Shown here: positions 8,746 through 18,292 of the stretch, one piece after another | How the letters are laid out: each line of letters starts with the position of its first letter | Numbering within the stretch: the stretch's first letter is position 1 | DNA from: Bryobacterales bacterium | GTDB taxonomy: Bacteria; Acidobacteriota; Terriglobia; Bryobacterales; Bryobacteraceae | Length of the DNA: 45,615 nucleotides | Assembly (NCBI GenBank): GCA_025462945.1 | Contig: JAOAPO010000194.1 | Coordinates: forward strand, 1 to 45,615 | Reading direction: 5' to 3' | Translations under genes and position numbers: made by a program | Notes under the pieces: model-generated | What the model saw: the letters and a program-made list of their open reading frames with translations, nothing else | Database searches by the model: none | What the model was told of the DNA's origin: nothing

Positions 8746-9474
8746 ATGGCACGTCGTCGTTTTTTTGTCGATCAGGTTCGTGACGGGAAGGCCCGAATCG
8801 AGGGTGAGAACGCACAGCACCTCACGCGCGTACTCCGCGTGGAAGCTGGTCAGATCTTCGAAATCAGTGATAGTTCACGGGTCTGGCTCGCTGAAATCGA
8901 GACCGCCCGAAAGGCTCTGGTGGAGTTCAACATACTCGAAGAGCTGCCCACCGGTCCGGAACTGCCCCAGGTAACTTTGTACCTGGCAATCATCAAATTC
9001 GACAAGTTCGAATGGGCTGTGGAGAAAGCCACGGAACTCGGCGTCGCCGCCATCGTCCCCGTCGAGGCGAACCGCACGGATCAGGGCCTCTTCGAGGGCT
9101 CGAAAAAGCGCGCCGAACGATGGCGCCGCATTGCACGGGAGGGCAGCGAGCAGTCCCGCCGGCTGAAGGCACCTTTGGTGACCGATCCCATACGCTTCGC
9201 CGCCGCGCTCTCCGGCCCGGCCGAACTGCGCGTCTGGCTCGACGAGCAGCCCGGTGCGAAGCCCCTGATCGAAGTTGCCATGGCCAGCCCTCCCGTTTCG
9301 ACAGCACTGCTCATTGGCCCTGAAGGGGGCTGGACGCCCGCGGAGCGAGCCCAAATGGACGCTGCAGGCTGGCAGGGAGCTTCCCTCGGGCCACCCGTTT
9401 TGCGTGCCGAAACGGCCGTTTGCGCCGCCCTCGCCGTGATCCTTCAGGCACAACACCCGGCGTGGTCGCGATAG
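8746..9474 (+). CDS. rsmE: 16S rRNA (uracil1498-N3)-methyltransferase RsmE
   Basis: RsmE methylates U1498 of 16S rRNA with SAM. The 242-residue product begins MARRRFFVDQV, typical of the N-terminal PUA-like domain. It contains the SPOUT trefoil-knot motifs LLIGPEGGWTPAE and LGPPVLRAETAVCAAL near the C-terminus. ATG 8746 is preferred over TTG 8740, which would add only two residues. It is divergent from ruvA. Confidence 0.95.
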   Translation: MARRRFFVDQVRDGKARIEGENAQHLTRVLRVEAGQIFEISDSSRVWLAEIETARKALVEFNILEELPTGPELPQVTLYLAIIKFDKFEWAVEKATELGVAAIVPVEANRTDQGLFEGSKKRAERWRRIAREGSEQSRRLKAPLVTDPIRFAAALSGPAELRVWLDEQPGAKPLIEVAMASPPVSTALLIGPEGGWTPAERAQMDAAGWQGASLGPPVLRAETAVCAALAVILQAQHPAWSR

Positions 9475-9493
9475 CCCCGGCTGTACAATTGGT

Positions 9494-10681
9494 ATGGCAG
9501 TGCCCCTGTTCATCCCGGCCCGATTGGGCGATCTATTCGTCGTGGTTTGCGTTGTGCTCACCCAGTTTGTTCTGGTGAGATTCCTCGTGCGCGACTGGAA
9601 GTCGGCGCTCAGGCCCGCGGTCTGGTACGGCATTTTTGCCACCCTCGCGATCATTTGGACCATCTCCGGGATCGGCATGCTGCTGGACGTCTACTCGGTA
9701 AGCAGCTCGACCAAATGGGTGGCCACGCTGCGCAGAGGAGCCGTCGGCATCGAGCTTCTCTGGGGCTGCTTCTCGGTATTCGCAGTTACCGTGTACGCTA
9801 TCCTTCGCAGATTTGCGGGGCCCCACCCTGAGCAGTTCTCAGAATCGCGCCGCAGCCTGTTGCGCAACTCGACCATAGTGGCAATGGCCGCGCCTTTCGC
9901 CGTCATTGGCTACGGGACCTTTATCGAGCGTACTCGTTTCTTCGTCAAGGAAGTCGACCTGCCCATGCCGGGCCTCCACCCCGACCTGGTCGGCAAGCGA
10001 CTGGTCCAACTGAGCGATCTGCACGTGAGTTCGTACCTGAGCGTTTCGGATGCGGCTCGTGTCGTGGACATGGCCAACGAACTCCGCGCTGACCTCGCTC
10101 TGGTGACCGGAGACCTGATTTCGGACGTAGGGGATCCCCTGGAGGAGACCATTCGGGAGGTCGGCCGCCTGCGTGCCATTGCGGGAATCGTGGGCTGCCA
10201 CGGGAATCATGAAATCTATGCGCGGTGTCAGAATCTAGCCAGCCGTCTGTGCCGCGTACGTGGGATCGACATTCTTCGGCATCGGTCGAGGCAGTTTAAA
10301 TTCGGCAGCGGGATCCTGAATGTCGCCGGTGTCGATTACCAGCCAGCGAGCACGAAGTCCATGTATCTGAGAGGCTGTGAGAGCCTGGTCGTTCCCGGAG
10401 CCGCCAATCTGTTGATGTCACATTCGCCAGACGTCTTCCCGGTGGCGGTGCACAAGGGCTTCGACGCGATAGTGTCCGGTCATACCCATGCGGGTCAGGT
10501 AACCATCGAAATACTGAACCAGACGCTGAATGTCGCGCGTTTCCTCACGCCCTATGTAGCGGGTCTGTACCGGATCGACGGTCGCAGCGGCTATGTGACT
10601 GCCGGGATCGGCACGATCGGAATGCCCATCCGAATTGGCGCTCCGCCAGAGATCACGCTGCTTCGATTACAGAGAGCTTAA
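9494..10681 (+). CDS. membrane-anchored metallophosphoesterase
   Basis: This 395-residue protein has four predicted membrane segments in the first 155 residues, then a calcineurin-like phosphoesterase domain. Metal-binding motifs are clear: QLSDLHV, TGDLISD, GCHGNHE and SGHTHAGQ. The arrangement matches the YaeI/YkuE-like group, some of which act on lipid A or other phosphorylated lipids; the substrate here is unknown. It follows rsmE by 19 bases. A TACAAT hexamer (9484-9489) lies only four bases before the ATG, so it may have its own promoter, but the spacing is too short for a normal leader. Confidence 0.9.
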   Translation: MAVPLFIPARLGDLFVVVCVVLTQFVLVRFLVRDWKSALRPAVWYGIFATLAIIWTISGIGMLLDVYSVSSSTKWVATLRRGAVGIELLWGCFSVFAVTVYAILRRFAGPHPEQFSESRRSLLRNSTIVAMAAPFAVIGYGTFIERTRFFVKEVDLPMPGLHPDLVGKRLVQLSDLHVSSYLSVSDAARVVDMANELRADLALVTGDLISDVGDPLEETIREVGRLRAIAGIVGCHGNHEIYARCQNLASRLCRVRGIDILRHRSRQFKFGSGILNVAGVDYQPASTKSMYLRGCESLVVPGAANLLMSHSPDVFPVAVHKGFDAIVSGHTHAGQVTIEILNQTLNVARFLTPYVAGLYRIDGRSGYVTAGIGTIGMPIRIGAPPEITLLRLQRA

Positions 10682-10713
10682 GCGTTACAATTCCCCTGCG
10701 CGATACTTGAGTT

Positions 10714-11022
10714 ATGTTCTGTACTTCGTGCGGCACCCGCCTCGAAGACACCGCTAAGTTCTGCGTTTCGTGCGGCAAGCCTACTACTCTTTTGGGGGCC
10801 CCCGTGGCGGGTGCCGAGCCGAACCGCCGACTGGTGCGGATTATGGCGCGCAAGAAAGTGGCCGGTGTTTGCGCCGGCTTCGCCGTGTATTTTGACATGG
10901 ATCTCACCCTGATGCGACTCATCTGGGTGGGGCTGCTGCTGATCCCGCCACATATCGGCCTGATCGCCTACATCATTTCCTGGGCTGTACTGCCTAAGGA
11001 CGAGAGCCTCGGCGCAGCTTAA
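10714..11022 (+). CDS. zinc-ribbon PspC-domain membrane protein
   Basis: This 102-residue protein starts with a zinc ribbon (Cys3, Cys6, Cys17, Cys20) followed by a PspC domain at about residues 45-100. The PspC part has the typical KKVAGVCAG start, a hydrophobic LIWVGLLLIPPHIGLIAYII segment and an ending AVLPKDE. PspC proteins sit in the inner membrane and take part in envelope-stress signalling; no PspA or PspB gene is present here. The last 29 bases overlap the 3' end of the convergent RlmD-like gene. TACAAT at 10686-10691 is a possible -10 element. Confidence 0.9.
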   Translation: MFCTSCGTRLEDTAKFCVSCGKPTTLLGAPVAGAEPNRRLVRIMARKKVAGVCAGFAVYFDMDLTLMRLIWVGLLLIPPHIGLIAYIISWAVLPKDESLGAA

Positions 11023-12193
11023 CGATGGTCTCCATGTGGAAGGTCTGCGGGAAGAGATCGACCAGCGTGACCTCCGCAATCTCGTAGCCTGACTGCAGTT
11101 CGGCCAGATCTCTGGCCAGCGTCGCCGGGTCACACGCCACAATCACCAGCGTTTCTGGTTTCAGCTTGAGCAGGCTGGCTACCGCCGCTTTGCCCAGTCC
11201 TTCACGCGGCGGATCGGCCACAACGAAGTCCGGAGCCTTCTCGGCCCGCGCGAGGAAGCCATCGGTCGGTTCCTCGATCGCCCTCACGTCCACGCCCGCC
11301 GCCTGCGCGTTCCCCTTTAGGTCCCGAACCGCGCTGCGTCCTGATTCGACAGCCGTCACATGGCGAAAACGTCGAGCCAGCGGCAGCGAAAAGAGTCCCA
11401 CGCCGGAGTAGAGATCCCAGGCGGTGTCGCCCTGTGCGTCGCCCAGCACCAGCTCAGCGAGTCTGGGCAGCAGGAAGCGGTTGACCTGGAAGAACGACTT
11501 GCCGTGCACGTCGAAAATGTCGCCGTTCACCTCATAGCGAAGCGGTCCAGGTACGCTGCCGGGAAGTTCGTCCGTCAACCAGTCGAAAAACTTCATCGCG
11601 ATCGGTTTGTCAGTTTCCACCACGTTCCACTGCAACTGCTCTTCATTCGTGAACAATTCGAGCGACCGTAGGAAATTTGGCCAGCGGCGGTCTTTCGCCA
11701 TTTCGTTCAGCTTCCGCAGCGCCTCCCCAATCATCGGAGACGAGATCGGGCATTCATCGGTACTTACCAGCCGCCGCGACCCCATGGCCCGGTAACCCAC
11801 CTCGCCACCCTCCATGTGGAACTGAACGCGATTCCGATAGCCCCAGGGTTCGCTTGCTTCCGTCTTGATCTGCTCCACCGGGAAATCGATTCGGGCCACG
11901 CGGCGCAGCGTCTCCGCAAGAATCTCGCGCTTCAGCGCGAGCTGCGCCTCGTATGAGATGTGTTGGTACTGGCAGCCGCCGCACCTGGTGAACACGGGAC
12001 ACCTGGCCGTCACTCGGTCTGGCGAAGGCTCCAGAACGTCAATGAGGCGTGACCGCGACGCCCCTTTGCGCGAAGGGATGCGCTCGACCGTCACCTGCTC
12101 AGCGGGGAGCACGAAGGGCGTGAAGATCACCTCGCCATCGATGCGTGAGAGGCCGTCGCCGCCGTAAACCAGCTTTTCTATTTTCAATTGCAC
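10994..12193 (-). CDS. rlmD: 23S rRNA (uracil-C5)-methyltransferase, RlmD/TrmA family
   Basis: This 399-residue protein has an N-terminal TRAM-like domain, then an iron-sulphur cluster site with spacing C-x5-C-x2-C ([10 protein letters not shown]) and a probable fourth cysteine in STDECPIS. The SAM-binding motif is [22 protein letters not shown] and the catalytic-cysteine region [15 protein letters not shown] complete the RumA/TrmA pattern. The cluster favours RlmD (U1939) or RlmC over TrmA, but the exact uridine cannot be decided from sequence. It starts 45 bases from the divergent lpxD start. Confidence 0.88.
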   Translation of the reverse strand: MQLKIEKLVYGGDGLSRIDGEVIFTPFVLPAEQVTVERIPSRKGASRSRLIDVLEPSPDRVTARCPVFTRCGGCQYQHISYEAQLALKREILAETLRRVARIDFPVEQIKTEASEPWGYRNRVQFHMEGGEVGYRAMGSRRLVSTDECPISSPMIGEALRKLNEMAKDRRWPNFLRSLELFTNEEQLQWNVVETDKPIAMKFFDWLTDELPGSVPGPLRYEVNGDIFDVHGKSFFQVNRFLLPRLAELVLGDAQGDTAWDLYSGVGLFSLPLARRFRHVTAVESGRSAVRDLKGNAQAAGVDVRAIEEPTDGFLARAEKAPDFVVADPPREGLGKAAVASLLKLKPETLVIVACDPATLARDLAELQSGYEIAEVTLVDLFPQTFHMETIVKLRRGSRP

Positions 12194-12238
12194 AACCTTC
12201 CAATTCTGGCATTCGACGGTGTGTTACGTTCGGCTGTG

Positions 12239-13252
12239 ATGCGCGAATACACTCCCGGCGAACTGTCCCGGCTTCTTGGAATACCCCTGGTTGGGCCAGA
12301 TACTGCGCGTATCTCGGGGGCCGCTGCGTTGACGGAAGCGCGGGGCCACGAGCTGGCTTTTGTGGGGGCGGCGAAGCTGTTTGGGACGGCGCAGAACTCG
12401 AGCGCCGGGTGTCTGATAGCCCTCGAAGCTTACGCCCCGGCCCCGGGGCAGGCCGTCCTGCGCTCCGCCCAGCCTCGCTCGCACTTCGCGGCCGCGCTGG
12501 CGACCCTGTACCCGGAACGCGCGGTGTCGCCCGGCATCCACACTACGGCCATCGTTGCGCAAGATGCGGCGGTCGATCCCACAGCGGAGATTGGCCCGTA
12601 CGTGACGATTGGTGAAGGCACGTCCGTTGGGCGCGGCGCAAGCATCGGAGCCGGGTCCGTAATTGGCGCAAACGTGCGTGTGGGCGAAGCGGCGCTGCTG
12701 CATCCGAGGGTCACCATCTACGACCGCGTCTCGATCGGCGCACGCGCCATCATCCACTCCGGCGCAGTCATCGGCGCGGATGGTTTCGGCTTTGAGATGT
12801 CCGGCGGCAGATACCGGAAGGTTCCTCAAGTCGGCTCGGTGGAGATTGGAGACGACTCCGAGATTGGGGCGAATACCTGCGTGGATCGCGCCGCGCTGGG
12901 CGTGACTGTCATTGGTGAGGGAACCAAGCTGGATAACGGTGTTCATATCGCGCACAACTGCCAGATCGGCAAACATGTGGTGATCGCCGCGCAGACCGGC
13001 CTTGCGGGCGGCGTTACCATCGGCGACTACGCCATCATCGGCGGCCAGGTGGGCATGGGCGATAAAGCGCGCGTGGAGGCACGCGCCATTATTGGGTCCG
13101 GCGCGGGTATTCTGACCTCGAAGATTGTCAGGGCGGGGGAGCCTGTCTGGGGAACGCCGGCTCGGCCTCTTCGCCAGTACCTGCGGCAGTTGGCTACGCT
13201 TTCCCGGCTCGCGGCCCGGGGCGCGTCCAGAGAGCGACCCTCAGGCGACTAG
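12239..13252 (+). CDS. lpxD: UDP-3-O-acylglucosamine N-acyltransferase LpxD
   Basis: LpxD adds the N-linked hydroxyacyl chain in lipid A synthesis and shows the organism has a lipopolysaccharide-type outer membrane. The protein has an N-terminal uridine-binding domain (about 1-95) and a left-handed beta-helix of hexapeptide repeats (about 100-290). The catalytic histidine lies in [17 protein letters not shown] 12239 gives 337 residues starting [13 protein letters not shown], the normal start; the frame is open to 12188, but those residues are unlike the family. Its end is four bases from the end of the convergent peptidase gene. No other lpx or fab genes flank it. Confidence 0.95.
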   Translation: MREYTPGELSRLLGIPLVGPDTARISGAAALTEARGHELAFVGAAKLFGTAQNSSAGCLIALEAYAPAPGQAVLRSAQPRSHFAAALATLYPERAVSPGIHTTAIVAQDAAVDPTAEIGPYVTIGEGTSVGRGASIGAGSVIGANVRVGEAALLHPRVTIYDRVSIGARAIIHSGAVIGADGFGFEMSGGRYRKVPQVGSVEIGDDSEIGANTCVDRAALGVTVIGEGTKLDNGVHIAHNCQIGKHVVIAAQTGLAGGVTIGDYAIIGGQVGMGDKARVEARAIIGSGAGILTSKIVRAGEPVWGTPARPLRQYLRQLATLSRLAARGASRERPSGD

Positions 13253-13256
13253 CCAC

Positions 13257-14672
13257 TCACTTCCCCGCGGAAGCAGGACGGTAGGATTCGGTTTCCTTGC
13301 TTTCGGCCCACTTTGGCGCAATCGGATCGTCAGCGAGTCGAACAATGCCTGCTGCTACAGCGCGGTCTATCGCCGCCATATTCACGTAATCCAGCTTCGG
13401 CCACTCGTCGCCCACCGCGTGGTACTCCGGGTATTCGTATGCGACCACCAGCGTATGCGCGACAACGCCGGCAACAGCAAAGGCGTAGTTGTCGCTGCGC
13501 GCGAAAAACGCGTCGGCGTCATGCTTCTTGTACACGCTGACATCGAGCGGTTTTGCGGCTTCTTCCATCCGCGCCGGCAGATCCGAATAAGACGTGCCGG
13601 TGAACGAGAAACTCCGAACCCGCGCGCCTTCTTTGTCATCGGTCCGGCCCATCTGCTCCAAATTCAGGGCCGCAACCGTCTTGGCCAGCGGGAACAACGG
13701 GTGCTTCGCATAATAATAAGCGCCGAGCAGCCCCTTCTCTTCGCCGAAGAGGGCCATGAACAGAATGCTGCGCCGGGGATGAACCGGCAGTTTCGCCAGC
13801 GCGCCCGCAATCTCCACGACCGATGCGGTACCGCTCGCGTTGTCGTTTGCGCCGTTGAAGATCGTGTCGCCCGTACCCTGTTTCGTCCCTACATGGTCGT
13901 AATGAGCGGTAACCAGAACGTACTCGTTCTGGAGCGCAGCATCGGATCCCCGTAGCAAGCCACCCACATTGTTTAAAGCGAACTCTTTCTTCTCGGGAGC
14001 CGAGGCGTGGACCGACAGCGTCAGAGCTTTCCCCGCACTCACAGCCTCGAAAGCATCTTCATTGCCCAGGCGAACCACCGGCGCATTCGTCGTATCCGCT
14101 TCTTCGAGGTACGAACCAGCGCCGCCCCGCCTGCGCTTTGCCACCAGCAGGATGAGCGAGGGCTTGTGAGCCTGCAGGCGCAACAGAGCCTGCTCCGTCC
14201 CGTAAACCTGCAGCGAACCGGCCACTACTTTTCCGGCCACCTCCGGCACCACTCCGCTCTCAGGCAGGTCGATCACGGGCACGCCGGTCAGATCGACTGG
14301 CGAGAGCGCCCGAATCGACGCCCCTTCTTTGCCGATCTTCAGCTCATTTCCGTCAGAGACCAGCGTCACCCGGAGATCATCCGCTTTCGGCGTGACCTGC
14401 ACGAACTTCGCTGTCTGGAAGTAGCTGCCCTTTGCTCCAATCGGCTCCAGTCCGGCCGCCCGAAAACGGGACGCCAGGAACTCCGCCGCCACGTCCAAAC
14501 CCTTCGACGGCGTAGCCCGGCCCTCAAGCGCATCCGAGGCGAGGAACGACACATTGCCCTTCATCGAATCGGCCGAGATCAGGTTCAGGACGCTGTCGAT
14601 CGACCCGTGCGGGGCTTCCTGTCCGCTGACTGCGAACGTGCAGACAACCGCACAAAGAAGCCACTTCTTCAT
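13257..14672 (-). CDS. secreted M28-family zinc aminopeptidase
   Basis: This 471-residue protein begins MKKWLLCAVVCTFAVSGQE, a signal peptide. An inserted PA-like domain occupies roughly residues 110-230, followed by an M28 peptidase domain. The two-zinc motifs are visible: AHYDHVG, NDNASG, GEEKG and an EQMG segment. A final metal histidine is likely in EYPEYHAVGDEW. It is probably exported to the periplasm and cleaves N-terminal residues. The start at ATG 14672 overlaps the stop of the HpcH/HpaI gene by four bases, so the two are co-translated. Confidence 0.92.
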   Translation of the reverse strand: MKKWLLCAVVCTFAVSGQEAPHGSIDSVLNLISADSMKGNVSFLASDALEGRATPSKGLDVAAEFLASRFRAAGLEPIGAKGSYFQTAKFVQVTPKADDLRVTLVSDGNELKIGKEGASIRALSPVDLTGVPVIDLPESGVVPEVAGKVVAGSLQVYGTEQALLRLQAHKPSLILLVAKRRRGGAGSYLEEADTTNAPVVRLGNEDAFEAVSAGKALTLSVHASAPEKKEFALNNVGGLLRGSDAALQNEYVLVTAHYDHVGTKQGTGDTIFNGANDNASGTASVVEIAGALAKLPVHPRRSILFMALFGEEKGLLGAYYYAKHPLFPLAKTVAALNLEQMGRTDDKEGARVRSFSFTGTSYSDLPARMEEAAKPLDVSVYKKHDADAFFARSDNYAFAVAGVVAHTLVVAYEYPEYHAVGDEWPKLDYVNMAAIDRAVAAGIVRLADDPIAPKWAESKETESYRPASAGK

Positions 14673-15433
14673 TTCAGAGCCTGCGCAGTCTCGCGCGCCT
14701 TCTCGAACATGAACCCGATTTCGCTCCCGCATCCCAGAAACTTCATGCCCCGTTCTTTCCAGAAGTTCGCAAGCGCCACGGTGCGAGCCTGGGTCCCCGG
14801 AGCGACTCCGTACTTGACGCAAGTATCCCGAATCTTCTCCATCGCATCCACCATGATCGGGTTCTGGAAATCCCCCGGAACCCCCATCGAAATTGACAGA
14901 TCCGCCGGACCCACCATCACCGCATCGATCCCAGGCACCGACAGAATCTCGTCACGCATCTCGACTGCCAACCTGCTCTCAATCTGCAGCACCGTGAGCA
15001 CGTTGGCGTTCACGTGGGCGATGATGTCAGCGAACGAGTGCGTCTCGTAGTCTGTCTGGGGCGCCATCAGGCCGTAGCCGCGCATACCCACCGGCGGGAA
15101 TTTTGTCCAGCTCAGCGCTGTTTCCAGCAGCTTCGGATCCTCCATGCGCGGGAAAATGATGCCCTGTGCGCCGCAATCGAGAGCCCTCGAGACCAGCGAA
15201 TATTGCAGCTCCGCCACCCGTACGATCGGGCAGAAACCAGCCAGGTTCGAGACGCGGCAAATGTCGTTGACAGTCTCTAAGTCGAAGTTGCCGTGCTCCC
15301 CGTCAATGAAGGCCCAATCGAAGCCGGCAGCCGCCAAAAGCTTTGGGATCTCTGCCGACCGCAAGGTGCCGAAGTTGAGGCCCAGCTGTACTTTGCCCTC
15401 TTTCAGGGCCTGTCGAACGGTGTTCACGCGCAT
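14669..15433 (-). CDS. HpcH/HpaI-family class II aldolase
   Basis: This 254-residue protein matches the pyruvate-releasing metal-dependent aldolases (HpaI, 2-keto-3-deoxy-L-rhamnonate aldolase YfaU, GarL). Seen are FIDGEHGNFD (metal and substrate region), the arginine in PIVRVAE, GAQGIIFPRMED, and VMVGPADLSISMGVPG near residue 180. The family cleaves 2-keto-3-deoxy sugar acids to pyruvate and an aldehyde; the actual substrate is not evident. It lies between the MCE-protein gene (34 bases upstream) and the M28 peptidase gene. Confidence 0.9.
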   Translation of the reverse strand: MRVNTVRQALKEGKVQLGLNFGTLRSAEIPKLLAAAGFDWAFIDGEHGNFDLETVNDICRVSNLAGFCPIVRVAELQYSLVSRALDCGAQGIIFPRMEDPKLLETALSWTKFPPVGMRGYGLMAPQTDYETHSFADIIAHVNANVLTVLQIESRLAVEMRDEILSVPGIDAVMVGPADLSISMGVPGDFQNPIMVDAMEKIRDTCVKYGVAPGTQARTVALANFWKERGMKFLGCGSEIGFMFEKARETAQALK

Positions 15434-15467
15434 AGGCTAAACATACCGCGACCCTGGACGTCGGCAG

Positions 15468-16532
15468 TTAGAACAGCTTGACGCGAAGGTACTTCTTCGG
15501 ATTATCCCGGAAATCCTGCAGGAACGCTGTCAGTTCTTTCAGAGACCCGTTCAACGACTCATAAAGCCGTGGATCGCGCAACAACTGTGCGGTCGACCCC
15601 TCGCCCTTCGTCAGCGTGTCCAGCAGCGAATTCGTTGATCGCACCATCGCCAGAATCCTGGCATGCGCCGCATCGTCCCGCAGCATCTTGCCCGCCGGAC
15701 CCTTGCCTGCATCGATGTCCGCCAGCACCTTGTTGAGCTGGCGTGCCTGCGCCACAAAATTGTTGTATTGCGCGTCGCTGGTAAAGAGCCGTCCCGCCGC
15801 GCCCTCGCCCTTCTGGATCGCGGCCAGAGTCTCATCCACCTTCATCAGCGGCTGACGTACCTTGTTGAAGAGCTGGTCAGAAAACAGCGCCTGCCCAATC
15901 TCGTTGGTGGGTGAGACCAGTTCGCGAACAGTATGCTCGAATCCGCTCACCTGACTCAGCACCGACGCATACTCCGCGTCGCCCAGCAGGAACCGGCCCA
16001 GCCGCGTCTCGGGCGTCGACAACTCACGAACCAGCCTGTCGACCTGTGTCAGTCTCTCCCGAACCGCCTGCACCTGATCGGCCCGCTCCTGGGCCTGCTG
16101 CAGCGGCTCGCTCGGCAGCGTGCCCCGCGTTTTGAGAATCCGAGTGCTTTTCCCTTCGGCGATCGAAACAAACGCGGGCCCCACCAGCGTGTCTGTGGAA
16201 ATGCTGGTCACCGAATCGACCGGGACGAGGTGCAAATACTCAGCACCAATATTCAAATCGACCCGCACAGCCCGTTGCGCGTCCAGCAGACCCGAAAGTT
16301 CAACCTTCGATACCTTGCCCACCGACAAGCCGCTCAACCGAACTTCCGATTGCGTTGTCAGCCCGGTCGCGTCCGGCAGGTAGGTATAAATGGTGGCGCG
16401 ACGCAGGGTAACGCCGCGGCTGATTCCCGCGAGCAGCAGGATGACCGTCGTCGCGATCAGGACCGCTGCGACAATGATCCCCATCACCTGAAGGACGCTG
16501 GCCTTACTCGCCTTGATCTCCAGTTTGGTCAT
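15468..16532 (-). CDS. MCE/MlaD-family membrane-anchored protein
   Basis: This 354-residue protein has one N-terminal membrane helix (VMGIIVAAVLIATTVILLL) followed by an MCE domain starting at the DATGLTTQSEVRLSGLSVG segment, and a long, probably helical C-terminal half. MlaD-type proteins form hexameric rings that carry phospholipids between inner and outer membranes, normally with an MlaE permease and MlaF ATPase. Neither partner is near, so this is an orphan. ATG 16532 is used; the open frame continues to 16598 but adds residues with no family likeness. Confidence 0.88.
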   Translation of the reverse strand: MTKLEIKASKASVLQVMGIIVAAVLIATTVILLLAGISRGVTLRRATIYTYLPDATGLTTQSEVRLSGLSVGKVSKVELSGLLDAQRAVRVDLNIGAEYLHLVPVDSVTSISTDTLVGPAFVSIAEGKSTRILKTRGTLPSEPLQQAQERADQVQAVRERLTQVDRLVRELSTPETRLGRFLLGDAEYASVLSQVSGFEHTVRELVSPTNEIGQALFSDQLFNKVRQPLMKVDETLAAIQKGEGAAGRLFTSDAQYNNFVAQARQLNKVLADIDAGKGPAGKMLRDDAAHARILAMVRSTNSLLDTLTKGEGSTAQLLRDPRLYESLNGSLKELTAFLQDFRDNPKKYLRVKLF

Positions 16533-16601
16533 CGTCAATCGCAGTGTACCAGCGTCCGGCAATGGTAGACTACCCACCACGGTTAACGAAACGACCAAGC
16601 C

Positions 16602-17288
16602 ATGAAAGCACTGCTCGAAGTCTTCTACCAGCCCGGCAAACTTTTTGAAAGCCTCCCCGAACGCCGCCGCACCTGGGTCTTACCTCTGATCCTGGGTATC
16701 ATCCTGATTGTCGCGATGACCGCCCTCAGCATCAAAACCATCGGCATGCGCGAGATCATGCGCCAGCGCCTCGCCACCTCGGGCCTGAGCCCCGAGCAGA
16801 TGCAACAGGCGATGTCGCGCGCCGACAGCCCGGTTCAGGCTTATGTCAGCTACGCGGCTGTTGCCATCGGTGTCCCTCTAGCCTTACTGGTCATCGCGGG
16901 TGTCCTTACCGCCTTCGGCATGATGACCAGCCGAAGTCCGAAATTCGGTGACATGTTCAGCATGGTGGTGCTCTCGTTCGTCCCCTACTGGCTGATCACG
17001 TGCGTAATGACGATCCTGATTCTGTTCCTGACCGACGACAAATCGTCTCTCGATATCAATAACCTGATCGCCACCAACGCAGCCGCCTACGTTGACCGCA
17101 CCAGCGTGTCGAAAGGGCTCTACAGTATTCTCGGGTCGCTCGACGTTCTGAGCTTCGGGCTGATCGGGATGTTGGGTTACGGATTTTCGAAGCTCTCCAA
17201 AAACGGCCTGTTCTTCGGACTCATGGCGATCGGCTTCCTTTGGATCTGCTACATCATTATGAAGATGGGTGCCAGCATCCTCATGTAG
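16602..17288 (+). CDS. YIP1-family integral membrane protein
   Basis: This 228-residue protein starts MKALLEVFYQPGKLFESL, the usual YIP1-family opening in which a short amphipathic segment precedes about five membrane helices. Helices are visible at roughly residues 25-45, 80-105, 118-140, 175-195 and 200-225. The bacterial proteins have no defined biochemical role. The start lies 69 bases from that of the divergent MCE gene, leaving little space for two promoters. Confidence 0.85.
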   Translation: MKALLEVFYQPGKLFESLPERRRTWVLPLILGIILIVAMTALSIKTIGMREIMRQRLATSGLSPEQMQQAMSRADSPVQAYVSYAAVAIGVPLALLVIAGVLTAFGMMTSRSPKFGDMFSMVVLSFVPYWLITCVMTILILFLTDDKSSLDINNLIATNAAAYVDRTSVSKGLYSILGSLDVLSFGLIGMLGYGFSKLSKNGLFFGLMAIGFLWICYIIMKMGASILM

Positions 17289-17351
17289 CCGCTGCCTTCG
17301 CACCGGCTACCACCCGTGGCGTCCGGCGTCCCAAACGGCACCATATGGCAT

Positions 17352-17381
17352 TTGACAACACGCGCGAGCCGCATCTACACT
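17352..17381 (+). promoter_or_regulatory. candidate sigma-70 promoter upstream of comF
   Basis: TTGACA (17352-17357) and TACACT (17376-17381) are separated by 18 bases. An AGAGGG Shine-Dalgarno-like sequence follows at 17389-17394 and an ATG at 17403, but that ATG opens only a 29-codon frame that is not in the comF frame. Strength and use are untested. Confidence 0.55.
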
Positions 17382-17529
17382 GAAAAGCAGAGGGTCCGTC
17401 AGATGTCGCTTCGCCGCACCGGGCAAAGACATTGTCGAAGATCTACCCGCCCCATAACCGGGGCCAGGCAGGTGGTGCGCCTTCTCCAGTAGCACCCGCG
17501 CCACTGCCGCCGTCAGTTCGCTTCGCACC

Positions 17530-18261
17530 ATCCCTCACGCCCTTTTTTCGCTTCTGTTCCCTGCCGATTGCCGCCTCTGCAGTCTTCCCCTTGGCCGCTG
17601 GACGCGTATTCCGGTCTGCGCCGCATGCCTTACGTTGCCCGAGCCACTGGAGGCCGAGCACTTCTGCACACTCTGTCGCACGCCTTTCGCAAACGCGCAC
17701 CCTTTGGATGCCGACGGCGTCTGTACCGCCTGCCGCTCCAATCTGCGCGGCTTCGATCGAGCCTCCAGCTTCGGCTTCTACAGCGGGCCGCTGCGAAGCC
17801 TGATCCACCTGTTCAAATACGCGGGCATGGCGCCCCTGTCAAAGCCTCTGGGCCGGTTCCTGGAACGCGCACTGCCGCTTGAGGGCGCCTACGATGCCGT
17901 CGTTCCGGTGCCTCTGCACTGGCGTAAGAAGTGGCAGCGAGGCTTCAACCAGGCCGAACTCCTGGCGCGCCATATTGCGCTGCGCCGCCATGTGCCGCTG
18001 GCAAACGTACTGCGTCGCCGAAAGTCAGCGGGCGTGCAGGCAAGTCTTTCCATCGCTGCCCGCCGCCGGAACGTAGCGGGCGCGTTTACCTTGAAACCCG
18101 GCACCAACCTCGCCGGTAAACGGATTCTACTCATCGACGACGTGATGACGACCGGAGCGACGGGATCTGCCTGTGCGGCGGCACTGAAGCGAGGCGGTGC
18201 TGCTTCCGTATCTCTGCTGACTTTGGCCCGGGTTGACCGAAGATGGACGGACCCAACGTAG
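17530..18261 (+). CDS. comF: ComF-family phosphoribosyltransferase-like protein, start unclear
   Basis: ComF proteins combine an N-terminal zinc finger with a PRTase-like domain and serve DNA uptake or intracellular handling of single-stranded DNA in competent bacteria. The C-terminal PRPP loop [17 protein letters not shown] and the [19 protein letters not shown] motif are clear. The zinc-finger part begins with [10 protein letters not shown] and VCAAC at about 17551-17625, yet this stretch has no in-frame ATG, GTG or TTG after the stop TAA 17455-17457. The first TTG (17635) would delete the first two cysteine pairs. The coordinate given, an in-frame ATC, is only the conserved start region. 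A rare start codon (ATC 17530 or CTG 17554) or a small indel is likely. Confidence 0.75.
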   Translation: MPHALFSLLFPADCRLCSLPLGRWTRIPVCAACLTLPEPLEAEHFCTLCRTPFANAHPLDADGVCTACRSNLRGFDRASSFGFYSGPLRSLIHLFKYAGMAPLSKPLGRFLERALPLEGAYDAVVPVPLHWRKKWQRGFNQAELLARHIALRRHVPLANVLRRRKSAGVQASLSIAARRRNVAGAFTLKPGTNLAGKRILLIDDVMTTGATGSACAAALKRGGAASVSLLTLARVDRRWTDPT

Positions 18262-18292
18262 CCAACATTTCTACCGAATAAAGAGGGAACAC

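Noticed and set aside
13125-13955. A plus-strand frame over the lpxD end and the M28 peptidase gene
   Set aside because: It is antisense to the peptidase catalytic domain and has no start context or homology.
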